64,000 nt of DNA from assembly GCA_933822405.4 (NCBI GenBank), contig CAKOGP040001759.1, forward strand, positions 62,001 to 126,000, given 5' to 3'. Source of the stretch: Cylindrotheca closterium (lineage: Eukaryota > Bacillariophyta > Bacillariophyceae > Bacillariales > Bacillariaceae). The translations under genes and the position numbers were made by a program. Below are positions 1 to 8,892 of this stretch, piece after piece; position 1 is the first letter of the stretch; every line of letters begins with the position of its first letter. The notes under the pieces are model-generated. The model had not been told where the DNA came from. It searched no databases and worked only from the letters and a program-made list of their open reading frames with translations.

Positions 1-102
1 CGATTTCTTTTTGCTAAAGCGTCACGACAGAATCTTCATTATACAAATCAGAAAGTGAGGGGGTTGGTCATCTTACTTCAACATCTGCCCAATCATATTT
101 GC

Positions 103-823
103 TTACTTTTTGAAGAACGAAGAGTACAATAGGACCTGTATCACTGCACAGATATACGTCAAAGGGTGATGTCGGTATCCTCGTGTGTCCGTATTGGCAC
201 GGTAGATCCAGCTCAGAATGTAGAAAGCCCTATATATTCCAAACAGAAAGATTGGCCAAAGTATCTCAGCCTTTAAGTCTCCTTGGTTTTCCTTCAGGAT
301 CGTGTCATCCTTGAACATGACAAGTTGAGGCCACATTGCGACTGCCTCCAAGCATATCGAGTATGTCCAAAGCATCTCCATAAAGCTGAAACCAGCGAGT
401 TGAGAGCCATAAAGATGGACCACGGAAGCAAGAAAAAATACCGGTATAGCCAGAAACTTCCAATGCCGGAAAGAGTCGTGCGATGGGCTGTAGGATGTGT
501 GCCACGATTCGCCTGACCGAAGGGTACATACGATTAGTGCGGTGGCAAAGATGTAAAAGATTTTCATGGCAGTATTGTACAGTGAATACCACGTAGTGAA
601 GACATCCAAGTATCTTGCAAGGTACACCACCAGATAGAGCTCTTGAGCTTTGAGTGAGATTACTTCAAGAAAACATGGTCAATGAAAATGGTTGTTTCAA
701 ACACAACAACCGAATGAACTTATAGTTACCTGACGCATTCCCTCTCTTTGCCATCTTCAGTAGCATCAATACTGCCACAAGGTGGGCCATATCACCGATG
801 TGTCGAACGAAGATGTAGGACAT
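103..823 (-). CDS. ERD2: ER lumen protein-retaining receptor (KDEL receptor), two exons
   Basis: Seven-helix receptor that returns escaped HDEL/KDEL proteins from Golgi to ER. Exon 1 is 823-730 and exon 2 is 662-103. The intron 729-663 has GT-AG ends and the join keeps frame, giving 217 residues, the usual family length. Family blocks are visible: the N-terminal IGDMAHL, then LARYLDVFTTWYSLYNTAMK, LEAVAMWPQL and FGIYRAFYILSWIYR, and the end VLLYSSFFKK. The start at 823 (MSYIFVRHIGD) is preferred because it aligns with the family start; open frame continues upstream to 910. The C-terminus FFKK is not a clean KKXX signal. Family identification is firm; the exact start is less so. Confidence 0.9.
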
Positions 824-1026
824 TACATCGATATTATCGGCAGATATCTTTGTTGCACCTCTGTACGCACCGCAAGTGAAACCGCATTCACAACGAAATG
901 TTCTTTGCAAATCAGTTGGGGGTTTTTTTTCTAAATAAAAATAAAACTGGCATTTGAGTTGACAAAAACTGGTTTTTTCGAGTCACAAATCGAAAGCAGT
1001 CAACCTTCATCGCAACGACACTCAAC

Positions 1027-1326
1027 ATGCTTCCATCTACAAACCTGTGTACCATCATTGAATCCCCCCTCTGCTTTGAGGATAGCAAGATTCAGCTTGC
1101 AAGAAGAAATACTATCGACACTATCAATCATATAAAGCTTGCGCTTGCAACTATTCGAGACACTGCTGATGGGCCAAGTGAAATGTCGATTGAAAAGCTG
1201 GACTGTATGGTTGAGCAAGCATTAAGTCTGCTCGCATCGACGATGGAAATCATTTCCATTGAAGATGAAGAGTTATACGCATCAGTCTGGATGCCAATGC
1301 AATCAAGCCAGCCTCAGGATGCATGA
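1027..1326 (+). CDS. Small hypothetical protein, 99 aa
   Basis: The ATG at 1027 follows an A-rich leader and opens 99 codons. The protein is mildly acidic with two helical stretches (about residues 18-45 and 53-80) and no signal peptide or membrane segment. It resembles no family I recognise. It lies divergent from the KDEL receptor with about 200 bp between the starts. Its size and acidic helical end recall the tandem proteins at 2167 and 3465, but I see no convincing alignment. It could be a real lineage-specific gene or chance open frame. Confidence 0.45.
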   Translation: MLPSTNLCTIIESPLCFEDSKIQLARRNTIDTINHIKLALATIRDTADGPSEMSIEKLDCMVEQALSLLASTMEIISIEDEELYASVWMPMQSSQPQDA

Positions 1327-2166
1327 CCAATTTTGAAACACACCTCCTCTTTGTCGTTGGGGGTGAAACCCCCTTTCGAATCGCTATCATACAATTTTAC
1401 CCAGTGCTACTACTTCCCATTTTCTGCCAAATACAATATATCTATAGAAGCACACTTTTCCACACTGACGTAAACTTCTAGCTTTATTTATGACGATCTA
1501 TTTGCTGATCTTTTTTGCAGCCGATTTCAACTTCGTTGCAGCACTTTCAGACGCGAGCTTCTTGGGCATTGCCAACACAACAAAGCAGCCACCGCGCAAA
1601 AAGAAAAAAGCCTGACAGTTGATCCGGTCACCGAAAAAAATGTCTGTCAGCTTTTGACATCCGATCAATTGAGCGGCACCTGCAGGTGTGACAGTGACCA
1701 TTGTACGCAGTAAGTTGGGGTAAATTACAAGAATTCGGATTTTTTCACAGATTTCTACGAGAGACACCAAACTCCTGGAACGGACGGGAAATAGAAATTT
1801 AGCATACAATTCTTGGGAGTAAATTTTGATTTTCCCGGCCGTCCTAGAAGCGAAGTCTTTCGACATCAAGCTACTTTCAACTTGAAGATTGTTTGCGGTT
1901 TACGCGGGCAACTCACGGGAATTCGGATTTGTTTCATTGCAGAACAACACGTATCATAATTGTCGGAAGCATGAAGTTTGGTCGAAACATAGCAGCTCAC
2001 AAGTGTCGATAAAAAAATAATAATATTACATATATATCATATCTTATTGGTGGTACAACTCGGGGTATTTGCAGATGTAAAATGCACTTCCACGCAGAGT
2101 GATACCGGAACGCAATCTCCTCTCACAATTTTATTTCGACAGAGTTTTCAAACAAGTTTCACAAAC
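1327..2166. other. Intergenic, no convincing gene
   Basis: This stretch contains a 68-bp near-palindromic element (1777-1844, listed separately). A minus-strand open frame of about 120 codons (1498-1866) runs straight through that element, ends in a Lys/Ser-rich tail and has no recognisable domain. I do not call it a gene. The last 120 bp share short blocks with the leader of the gene at 3465. Confidence 0.5.
1777..1844. repeat. 68-bp near-palindromic element, copy 1
   Basis: The left end GGAACGGACGGGAAA mirrors the right end TTTCCCGGCCGTCC. The unit matches the one at 44704-44771 in length (68 bp) with only a few differences. The inverted ends suggest a tiny MITE or a conserved hairpin. No target-site duplication is evident in the flanks. 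Confidence 0.7.
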
Positions 2167-2424
2167 ATGCCCGCTCCACAACTATCGACTACTCCATCTT
2201 GCATCAATCTTGCTTCAAGGGTAGGAGGGGCCGTTTCATATGACATGTTTGCCTCCTCTGCAGCGAGTGCCGTTCCACTTCTTGATTTCACCCTCCCTTC
2301 GAACTCTCAGAATATCCAGTGTCTTCCCTCAAAGACACCTGAAGAGCGTCGGAAAAGAATTTTGGATCTCCTTGCCGAAGCTATCGACATCGTCGATTCC
2401 GATGATTTTCAACTCTCGTTCTGA
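2167..2424 (+). CDS. Small tandem-family protein, 85 aa (copy 1)
   Basis: The start at 2167 (MPAPQLSTTPSCINL) is chosen because the paralogue at 3465 begins the same way after a similar leader. Shared blocks are the N-terminal PSCINL, the middle PLLDFT(L/I)P and CLPSKTPEERR, and a C-terminal amphipathic helix LDLLAE(A/V)IDIVD(S/A)DDFQ. There is no signal peptide or membrane segment. The conserved acidic end is the best candidate interaction surface. The family is unknown to me. Conservation at protein level between two copies, with substitutions between them, argues that it is a real gene. Confidence 0.65.
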   Translation: MPAPQLSTTPSCINLASRVGGAVSYDMFASSAASAVPLLDFTLPSNSQNIQCLPSKTPEERRKRILDLLAEAIDIVDSDDFQLSF

Positions 2425-2462
2425 ATCGATCTGAGGATCCCTTCAAACTTGCAGTGTACTAA

Positions 2463-2568
2463 CTGGAGTCTTACCGCGAAAACAAAGGAAGAATGTCGAA
2501 TGTCGACCGTGGATAACCTTTCCGAAGCGATCAACATTGTCTATGCCAATGCTTTTGAACTCCCGTGA
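2463..2568 (+). pseudogene. Fossil third copy of the 85-aa family (3' end only)
   Basis: Starting 39 bp after the stop of the gene at 2167, this sequence aligns base by base with that gene's last 100 nt. It encodes a degraded version of the same end (TAKTKEECR, then NLSEAINIVYANAFELP and a stop) beside the intact SKTPEERR and LAEAIDIVDSDDFQLS. No upstream half or start is present. It is most simply a decayed tandem copy. Confidence 0.65.
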
Positions 2569-3464
2569 TTTTGAAGCCCGACGCACAACAAGTCAACACT
2601 TTTACGAATGAATGATACCCCTAGATGATAGAGAACAAACTGTAAATAAAATGCTAAGAACTTGTTCATGTTCGACTCGTCCTCTCGCCCTGCATTGCAA
2701 TAGATTCACTTGCTAGAGTACTTTTGGTGTAGGTCCCTCTACCGTACCAGGTACAGTCCACCAAGGCTTCATAATTGTTTGATTGGAAAAAAGGAAATAT
2801 CCGATTTAGAGCGAAGGGTACAAGTACCAGTACCCCTGGTACCGGTACCAAGTACCGGTGGGGTTGTATCCATTCCAACTTTTTCGACTTGGTGCTTCTC
2901 TTTCGGCCAGCTGCCTTCTCGTTTCATCAATCTGCGGGACCCCATTATGATACTTTCGACCCTGCACTTCGAAAGATACTCTCGTACGGTACAAGTACCT
3001 GGTACCGGGTATATCTGTGACCTGGTACCTGGTACTGGTACCAGTCTCGAACAATCTGTGTGACATTTCATGTACCATTACCAACCTACCGGTAGTTCTA
3101 CTAGAATAAAGTACCGGTAGCACTACTCGTCGCGCAAAGAAACATGGTGACTCGTCATGCGAATATTCTCTGAGTACTAATGATTTTAGGACAATGTGTC
3201 GGATCTTTTCTAATACTTGAAGTATGATATTTCTGCAGTGCAAGAATTCGGATTGTGTTTTATAAAACAAAAGTCTTTCCTGTGTGAAGAACAAAAGTTG
3301 ATTGAAGTACATACCACACTTTCCTAGCTGATCAGACGATAACCTTGACGGTGGTGGTACAACTCGGCCAATTCGGCAATATACTAGGACAATCAAGTTA
3401 TCATCCAATCTCTCAAGTCTCACAATTATATTTCCTCCTCAGTTTTCAGCTATTTATCACAAGC
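2569..3464. other. Intergenic between tandem small genes, GTAC-rich
   Basis: No gene is supported. The core (2710-3120) is packed with GTAC palindromes, listed separately. The final 120 bp form the leader of the gene at 3465 and share GTGGTACAACTCGG and TCTCACAATT blocks with the leader of the gene at 2167, so the duplication included upstream sequence. Confidence 0.5.
2710..3120. repeat. GTAC/GGTACC palindrome cluster
   Basis: By eye there are about 18 GTAC tetramers in 410 bp, many extended to GGTACC, TACCGGTA or GTACCAGTACC, in two clumps (2740-2860 and 2985-3045). Short runs of the same kind recur between genes elsewhere, at 7890, 10140, 11675, 11825, 11945, 14275, 55865, 59425 and 61190. 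Confidence 0.75.
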
Positions 3465-3719
3465 ATGCCCGCTCAACAACCATCGACTACTGGTACTCCA
3501 TCGTGCATCAATCTTTCAAGGACAGCAGTGACGATGCCATTTGACATGGTTACATCTGTCAAGAGTGCCGATCCACTTCTCGATTTCACCATCCCTACAA
3601 GCTCTCAGAACAACCGGTGTCTTCCTTCGAAAACCCCTGAAGAGCGTCGACAACGAACTTTGGATCTCCTGGCCGAAGTGATCGACATCGTTGATGCCGA
3701 TGATTTTCAATTCTCATGA
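3465..3719 (+). CDS. Small tandem-family protein, 84 aa (copy 2)
   Basis: This is a paralogue of the gene at 2167, starting MPAQQPSTTGTPSCINL and ending IDIVDADDFQFS. It shares the CLPSKTPEERR block and the acidic C-terminal helix. An in-frame extension upstream exists but has no ATG as good as 3465, and the leader similarity with copy 1 ends at this ATG. No domain, signal peptide or membrane segment is visible. The intact frame despite sequence divergence suggests both copies are under selection. Function unknown. Confidence 0.65.
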   Translation: MPAQQPSTTGTPSCINLSRTAVTMPFDMVTSVKSADPLLDFTIPTSSQNNRCLPSKTPEERRQRTLDLLAEVIDIVDADDFQFS

Positions 3720-4047
3720 ATCAAAAGCCCAACAACTCCTCATATCGGTGTGATGCCTCATGAAGAACACATTTTGAGTACAGATTTTCATAACAACTTA
3801 TAAAATAATACTTATACATGAGCATGATCAAATTCATCTTCTACCTTGCGATAGATTCCGGTGACATTGTGACCGGTCCAGGAGTAGGAGAAGTCGCTCC
3901 TAGAGCGCCATCTACATCCCATCGACAGCGTCCCATTTTTCAGCATTTCTGGACGGTAGCGGCAATACATCACTTTATGTGCCTGACAGATTCCAGCGGT
4001 AATCAAAGTGCCACTCAATCCCGGATCCAGTACTATAGTCGCACCAT
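3720..4047. other. Intergenic, downstream of GT61
   Basis: I see no gene. Minus-strand open frame here is a continuation of the wrong frame past the GT61 end and carries no family motif. Confidence 0.4.
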
Positions 4048-5210
4048 CTAAGTAGATCTCGACAACAATGATGCACAGCACTCGTTCCATTCCGCAACAA
4101 GAGCCTTCATATATCCGACAATCGTTGCAATGGAAGGACAAAAAATTGCTCTGACATGTACAGATAAGAGTATTTCTTTCCATTCGACATGGCTAAGGAG
4201 CCGTAGTAATAAGGAATAGAATAACGCTTCGTTTGGGAGAAACAAGAAAGATGTAAGTGGTTGGAAGCATATATTCCAACAACAGACTTCAAACAGTATG
4301 ACAATTACACGTATTACCTTTGGAAAGAGTTCCAACAAATGTGAGCAGGGGGCATCGATGAAAGCAAGACCGGTCAGATGGGCCCCATGTGGGGCAATCA
4401 AAATGTCGACGGAACGAAAGAAAGCCACCTGATCGGAAAGGTTTTGGTTTTCAAAGTATCCCACTTGTATAAAATCGTCGCGAGACAGAGTTTTGGCAGC
4501 AGATAATGCAACCTCCTCGGCATTCAAGATTGATCGCCAGCTATAGTTGGCTCGGTTCAAAATGCCGATTCGGGGCTTTTCGTTGGTACAGGTATCAGAG
4601 CTGATGTCTTTCAGCTGAAAATGAGCTGCACTATACTGATGAAGATCTTGATAATGCTTGACGTCAAACGCATTATTGCGGACTACATAAGGCTTTTCGG
4701 TTGCATTCCTCCTCTCCAACCATTTATTGTTGACAATCTCCAGCGACATTTGTGACTGAAACAATTCCAACACACTCCGAGTCAACCTTGCCAAGATTGG
4801 TTGTTTCGTAGGGAATTCACGCCAAAAGAAGAGAAACAACCGTACAATTGCTACATGGCATGTGGAAAGCGTCCATCTTGTGTTCGGTCGTACATGCAAA
4901 TCGCTTCCGAACTCTCTGCAGTGATTCCTGTCAAATGTGCATAGTCAATGTTGGAAATCACAAAGTGCCCCCTGGACAATGGAAGATTCGGTTGTGGAAT
5001 GCACGTGTCATTATGATCCAAATATTTGAAGGGTGATGAGACAGCACCAACTGGTAGTTCAAAGGATGATGGTTGGAATGAAGTGGTTGTAAGTCTAGCA
5101 TTATTTATTATTCTTCGACCAATCGCACCATTGTTGAAAACTGGCAAAAGAGCAATGAAGGAAATGATCAGGATGGGTTTGACATTCTTCTTATTCCGTG
5201 CTCCTCCCAT
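4048..5210 (-). pseudogene. GT61-family (DUF563) glycosyltransferase with three lesions
   Basis: The N-terminus has a basic patch and one membrane anchor (about residues 12-30), as in type II Golgi transferases. The GT61 core follows: RIGILNR, then FFRSVDILIAPHGAHLTGLAF, LLELFPK, YYYGSLAMSNGKKYSYLY and a terminal CPSIATIV..LVAEWNECC block. These blocks do not share one frame. (1) A TAG at about 4851-4853 sits where the family reads FPHAMQQLY. (2) The frame changes near 4823 in a T run. (3) It changes again near 4146 in a second T run. A GT-AG intron of about 116 bp (about 4308-4224) after LLELFPK looks genuine. An alternative 68-bp intron would skip lesions 1 and 2 but remove conserved sequence. 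It is either a recent pseudogene or carries homopolymer assembly errors. Confidence 0.6.
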
Positions 5211-5457
5211 GGTACAATCTTTCGGCTCATCTCGTTGCTGATAATGCTGGGAGTTGGGTCATTGTCATCGTGAATTTATTGTGTGACAATATAAAATAAT
5301 AATAATCTGGCATTATTACAATTTTGGGGGTGACAAAATTAGTCATGCGAGTCATTTGCAGCATATCATATATCCGATCGTGCATCATCATCATCCTTTT
5401 CCGAGTGAGAAGACAGTCACTGCGTTTCACTCTAGTTCCACAATCTGAAATAGGAAG

Positions 5458-6543
5458 ATGGCGAAATCAGCTTGCAATGTGCTACCATTCATTGTCGTCT
5501 CCTATCTTACCTTTTACAGTGGTTTTGTAGTTGAAGCTGCGGTTGATCCAGAAGCCGAATGTCAAGGTGGTGGTTATGCGTTTTATGAAAACGGAACATT
5601 TGTGAATGGGACAGCTTCATGTGATATTCCAGAAAGTTACTGCTGTCAATCGACTACCAATGAAGGATACGTCATCTCTACAGCGAATGACACGGTCGCT
5701 CCCCTCAACGATGCCTGCATCGGATTATCTGGTCTGGTTTGTCATGGAAACGAAACACACGTCAACTGTGACGGAACAAGAGCTTGCTTCGACGCAGATG
5801 TGGATGTCATCCAAGGTGGGAGCTGCACAGGTTTGCACGCCTGCAGAAATGTGACTTCGGAAAAGATCTTGGGAGGCAGCTGCATCGGACCGGGTCAGGC
5901 CTGTATGAATTCCAATGTCCAACAAATTACTGGCGGGTCGTGCAATGGGATGCTAGCCTGCAAGGATAGCGATATCAATATTGTGGAGGGCGGGAGCTGC
6001 GAAGGACTGAATAGTTGTTATGGAACTGACATTGAAAGTATCAAACAAAGATCTTGCCGCGGTGAATATGCATGTGGATCCTTTCCCGGGAACCGAAACA
6101 CTACCATTGGAAAAATTGAGGGCGAGAGTTGCAGACGCCCATATAGTTGCTACGAAAGTAACATTGAGTCCATCACAGGAAAATCCTGTATTGGAGAATA
6201 TGCGTGCTCGGCCTCGGTGATTGAAAATATACAAGGAGCCTCGTGTTCCGGCTATCAGTCATGTTTCGAAGCTCAGATTGATCTTATTCAGACCTCCTCT
6301 TGCCGAGGCGAGTATGCCTGTCATCAAGCCATTGTTGGATCCATTACCGAAAGTTGTCAGTCGGACTATGCCTGTTTGCAAACCAACACTCCTAGCATTA
6401 GTGGTGGATGCAACGGAAACAGAGCTTGTTATGGTACCAATTCGGCAGAACCTTTGAGCGGTGCTGTTAGCAAGGTTCCAGGCCATTGGTTACTGCTCTC
6501 GTCTCTTCCATTCGTCACAATGCTTGCATCGTTTGGGGTGTAA
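5458..6543 (+). CDS. Secreted/GPI-type cysteine-repeat surface protein, 361 aa
   Basis: A signal peptide (residues 1-28) is followed by an N-terminal block GGGYAFYENGTFVNGTASC..PESYCC. Then come about 12 repeats of 18-25 residues with the pattern SC-x-G-x-x-(A/S)-C followed by an aliphatic I-x-x-I step, and a hydrophobic tail (last 25 residues) typical of GPI attachment. Each repeat holds two cysteines five residues apart. Many N-glycosylation sequons (NGT, NET, NVT) fit export through the ER. The paralogue is at 21452. I infer a beta-solenoid with a disulfide ladder on the cell surface or frustule. The family name is unknown to me. Confidence 0.8.
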   Translation: MAKSACNVLPFIVVSYLTFYSGFVVEAAVDPEAECQGGGYAFYENGTFVNGTASCDIPESYCCQSTTNEGYVISTANDTVAPLNDACIGLSGLVCHGNETHVNCDGTRACFDADVDVIQGGSCTGLHACRNVTSEKILGGSCIGPGQACMNSNVQQITGGSCNGMLACKDSDINIVEGGSCEGLNSCYGTDIESIKQRSCRGEYACGSFPGNRNTTIGKIEGESCRRPYSCYESNIESITGKSCIGEYACSASVIENIQGASCSGYQSCFEAQIDLIQTSSCRGEYACHQAIVGSITESCQSDYACLQTNTPSISGGCNGNRACYGTNSAEPLSGAVSKVPGHWLLLSSLPFVTMLASFGV

Positions 6544-6851
6544 TGAAAAGCGTTGCTCTTTGTATAGATGTCAATCGTCATTGTGCTGTGAAAGGGAGCA
6601 AAGCTAGGTGTATTGTTCAATGTTAATACATGCTAAATGTTAAAATTAAGTGTTCCATGTCAACTGCTAAGTGTTTTAATAAAAAATGTTCAGCATGATT
6701 GTTATGGTTCAACAGTCAACACAGACACAATACATTGTAATGAATGGTTGGAAGGAAGGAAGGAAGAATTCTACGGAACTGCGAGTATTTCATATTCCTC
6801 TGGCACTACGTATATCCGTGGTTGGCATCGTACTGTACCAATTTTTTTGGG
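6544..6851. other. Intergenic, convergent 3' ends
   Basis: This is the shared 3' region of two convergent genes. It holds AT-rich sequence with several ATAAA/AATAAA-like blocks (for example 6680) and a GGAAGGAAGG run at 6755. No gene is supported. Confidence 0.5.
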
Positions 6852-7493
6852 TTAGATGTAGGTTCCGAATATGCTACCGACAAGCGCAGCTCCGGCGACA
6901 GTCAATAATCTTTTCTTTGGGATACCAAATATGGAATCGATGGTGCCTTCACCATCATTAGCAGCACCCTCTTCGACGGCAGGTGGCTTCAGGGTGCAGA
7001 CAGCCTTGCGATCCGTATAAATGCCAGCAAAGGCCTTGGACAAAGGTTTCGATTTAATTGTTCCGATTTGTTTGCCGTTCACTTGCAGTGACAATTTTCC
7101 ACCTCCTGTACCAAAAGTCAGTTGTGTTCCCTTGGAAGCTCCCTTGGGTAGTCCTTTTAGCATGAGTTGTTCAAATTCTTTCAGCTCCTCGTCGGTGGAA
7201 CCATCACCACCATTCTTATTCTTATTCGAAAGCCGTGGTTCCAGGGCATCCTTGAGTGCGTCGGTCATTTTTTCAGCGCCCACTCCATAGGTCATGTGCA
7301 ATAAAAAGGTCGTATCATCGTATTGGCCTATTGCATACACCTTGATGGGACCCTTGGTACGGACACCTGTCTTTTGCAATCGTTTCGATTGGTATGGATC
7401 GGGAAAGACGATGCCAGTTCTTGGTTCCTTCTTAAGTGCTTCTGATGACCAGCACTGCAACAGCACGATGAGTAAGAAAATCTTTAGGTTCAT
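6852..7493 (-). CDS. Chalcone-isomerase-like secreted protein, 213 aa
   Basis: A signal peptide (about residues 1-19, MNLKIFLLIVLLQCWSSEA) precedes a CHI-like fold. Visible elements are GTRT..GPIKVYAIGQYDD (beta strands 45-65), FLLHMTYGVGAEKM, a charged loop, PKGASKGTQLTFGTGGG and LSLQVNGKQIGTIKSKPLSKAFAGIYTD. These correspond to the core of chalcone-isomerase-like and fatty-acid-binding CHI proteins. Bona fide flavonoid synthesis is not expected in diatoms, so a lipid-binding role is more likely. A hydrophobic C-terminal segment (about 195-213) may anchor it. Start at the ATG at 7493. Confidence 0.75.
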   Translation of the reverse strand: MNLKIFLLIVLLQCWSSEALKKEPRTGIVFPDPYQSKRLQKTGVRTKGPIKVYAIGQYDDTTFLLHMTYGVGAEKMTDALKDALEPRLSNKNKNGGDGSTDEELKEFEQLMLKGLPKGASKGTQLTFGTGGGKLSLQVNGKQIGTIKSKPLSKAFAGIYTDRKAVCTLKPPAVEEGAANDGEGTIDSIFGIPKKRLLTVAGAALVGSIFGTYI

Positions 7494-7949
7494 GGTGGTT
7501 TGCCTTATTTAACGTCTGAAGATTATGTTGTATTGTAAACTTGTTGTGGGGTGTCAACGACAAAGATATGCGATCTATGATCGATTGATTGCATGATTCA
7601 TTCATTCATTCATTCCGATCGGATGTATCATAGGAATATGAGTGACGTTTCGACATTTGGAGTAACGGAGAGAAAACATTCTTGCAACCCACCACCCACT
7701 GATGCAGTTTCTACCGGTATTATACTCCACCTACATATTTTCTTGTTCTAAAATATTTGGTTTCTTACTGTAGGAAATTTGTGGTCTATAACTGGGGCAA
7801 ATATCTAAGTCAGTCCTTTTTGAAATAGATGATACAATCAATCAATCACTCAGATATACGAGGTACTACTATCCACCAACCAATAGAGTAGTACCTGGTA
7901 CCAGTCACATTGCACTCCATCATATTTCTCAACCGTGACGTGTCGTCTA
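7494..7949. other. Intergenic
   Basis: It includes the 5' region of the CHI-like gene with tandem CATT repeats (about 7590-7615) and a GTACCTGGTACC run near 7890. No gene is supported. Confidence 0.5.
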
Positions 7950-8711
7950 CTACTTCTTTCCTTTCGATGCAGCACCAGGATCGGGCTGATGATAGATGGT
8001 ACAAATCGGCGCGTTATCTCTAGCCGATTCACCTTCCTTGACATGATGCTCCCCCATGATGGCATCAAAGTCATCTTCCGTCACCATTCCAAAGGTAAAG
8101 TCGGGAGTTGTAATATCACACAAGATATCATTGCGCTTGATGATATCACCGGGCTCCTTGTACCATTTCTCAATCTCACTGATCAGGTTATCATCGTTCA
8201 TATCGGGCATGTTGATAACAATGGGAACGGTAAAGTCGGCCCGATCGCCATCCAGATCTTCTGGGGGATGTTTGTCCTCATTTGGGTCTTCAAATGCAAG
8301 GTCTTCCTCACCACTGTCACCGGGAATGGGAGGAGGAAGAGTTTCTTCTTCCGAGTTGGTTCCTACAAAGAAATCAGTTCCCTCATTGGATTTCTTTTCA
8401 TCCGAATTCGTTCGTAAGGACAATCCCTTGGTGAAGGGTGATGACTCTCTTTGAATCACCATCCGCGTTCGATTAGATTTCAAAGCGGAATCTCTGCACA
8501 TCACAGTGTAATTCCTCGTTATTTCCCGCTTCAACGGTGAGATCGCCTGGGTCTCCTCAATGGTGGTGGTATTCTTCATATTGTAAACGGTGGATGATGA
8601 CAGAAAACTTGAAATTCCTCGAAAGCCATTTCGAGCTTCAGCGTCGAACCTGACCCCATGGAACGACGAAAGGTTCCTCTTTGGAGCGGCTATCATGAAG
8701 GATTTCATCAT
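7950..8711 (-). CDS. Lipoyl/biotinyl-like domain protein lacking the modified lysine, 253 aa
   Basis: The basic, Ser/Arg-rich N-terminus (MMKSFMIAAPKRNLSSF) looks like a mitochondrial presequence. A low-complexity acidic linker (about 110-158) leads to a hammerhead domain (about 162-241): VPIVINMPDM, WYKEPGDIIKRNDILCDI and HHVKEGESARDNAPICTIYH match the lipoyl domains of 2-oxoacid dehydrogenase E2 subunits. In those the hairpin reads (E/T)-T-D-K-A; here it reads TTPDFTFG, with Asp204 at the lysine position. No catalytic acyltransferase domain follows. It may be a structural or regulatory relative of E2 or protein X. Upstream frame without ATG is ignored. Confidence 0.7.
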   Translation of the reverse strand: MMKSFMIAAPKRNLSSFHGVRFDAEARNGFRGISSFLSSSTVYNMKNTTTIEETQAISPLKREITRNYTVMCRDSALKSNRTRMVIQRESSPFTKGLSLRTNSDEKKSNEGTDFFVGTNSEEETLPPPIPGDSGEEDLAFEDPNEDKHPPEDLDGDRADFTVPIVINMPDMNDDNLISEIEKWYKEPGDIIKRNDILCDITTPDFTFGMVTEDDFDAIMGEHHVKEGESARDNAPICTIYHQPDPGAASKGKK

Positions 8712-8892
8712 TGTACTATTGTTTTGTTGTTGTGTATATACAGTAGGTATGTGAATGAACGAATGAATGGACCAGTCGTGTCGAAACCTATTTCTCAATT
8801 TTCCTCAATGCTTCGAGGCTCCTTTCGCTTGCTTACTTGCTTCTTACAAATATATATGTATGAAACAGTCTATATTGCGATGACTGGACAAG

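Noticed and set aside
1498..1866. Minus-strand frame of about 120 codons
   Set aside because: It runs through the 68-bp palindromic repeat, has no family feature, and its composition is explained by intergenic DNA.
2769..3423. Long overlapping frames on both strands in the GTAC-rich region
   Set aside because: Frames are opened by the repeated GTACC motif, which gives Val/Pro/Gly/Thr-type repeats in every frame. No conservation pattern of a protein.
3812..4183. Separate small minus-strand gene at the end of the GT61 locus
   Set aside because: It reads the GT61 terminal block in the wrong frame; the correct frame gives CPSIATIV..ECC.
4785..4852. 68-bp intron in the GT61 gene
   Set aside because: GT-AG ends and frame are possible, but splicing would remove sequence that matches conserved GT61 residues. 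Kept only as an alternative.
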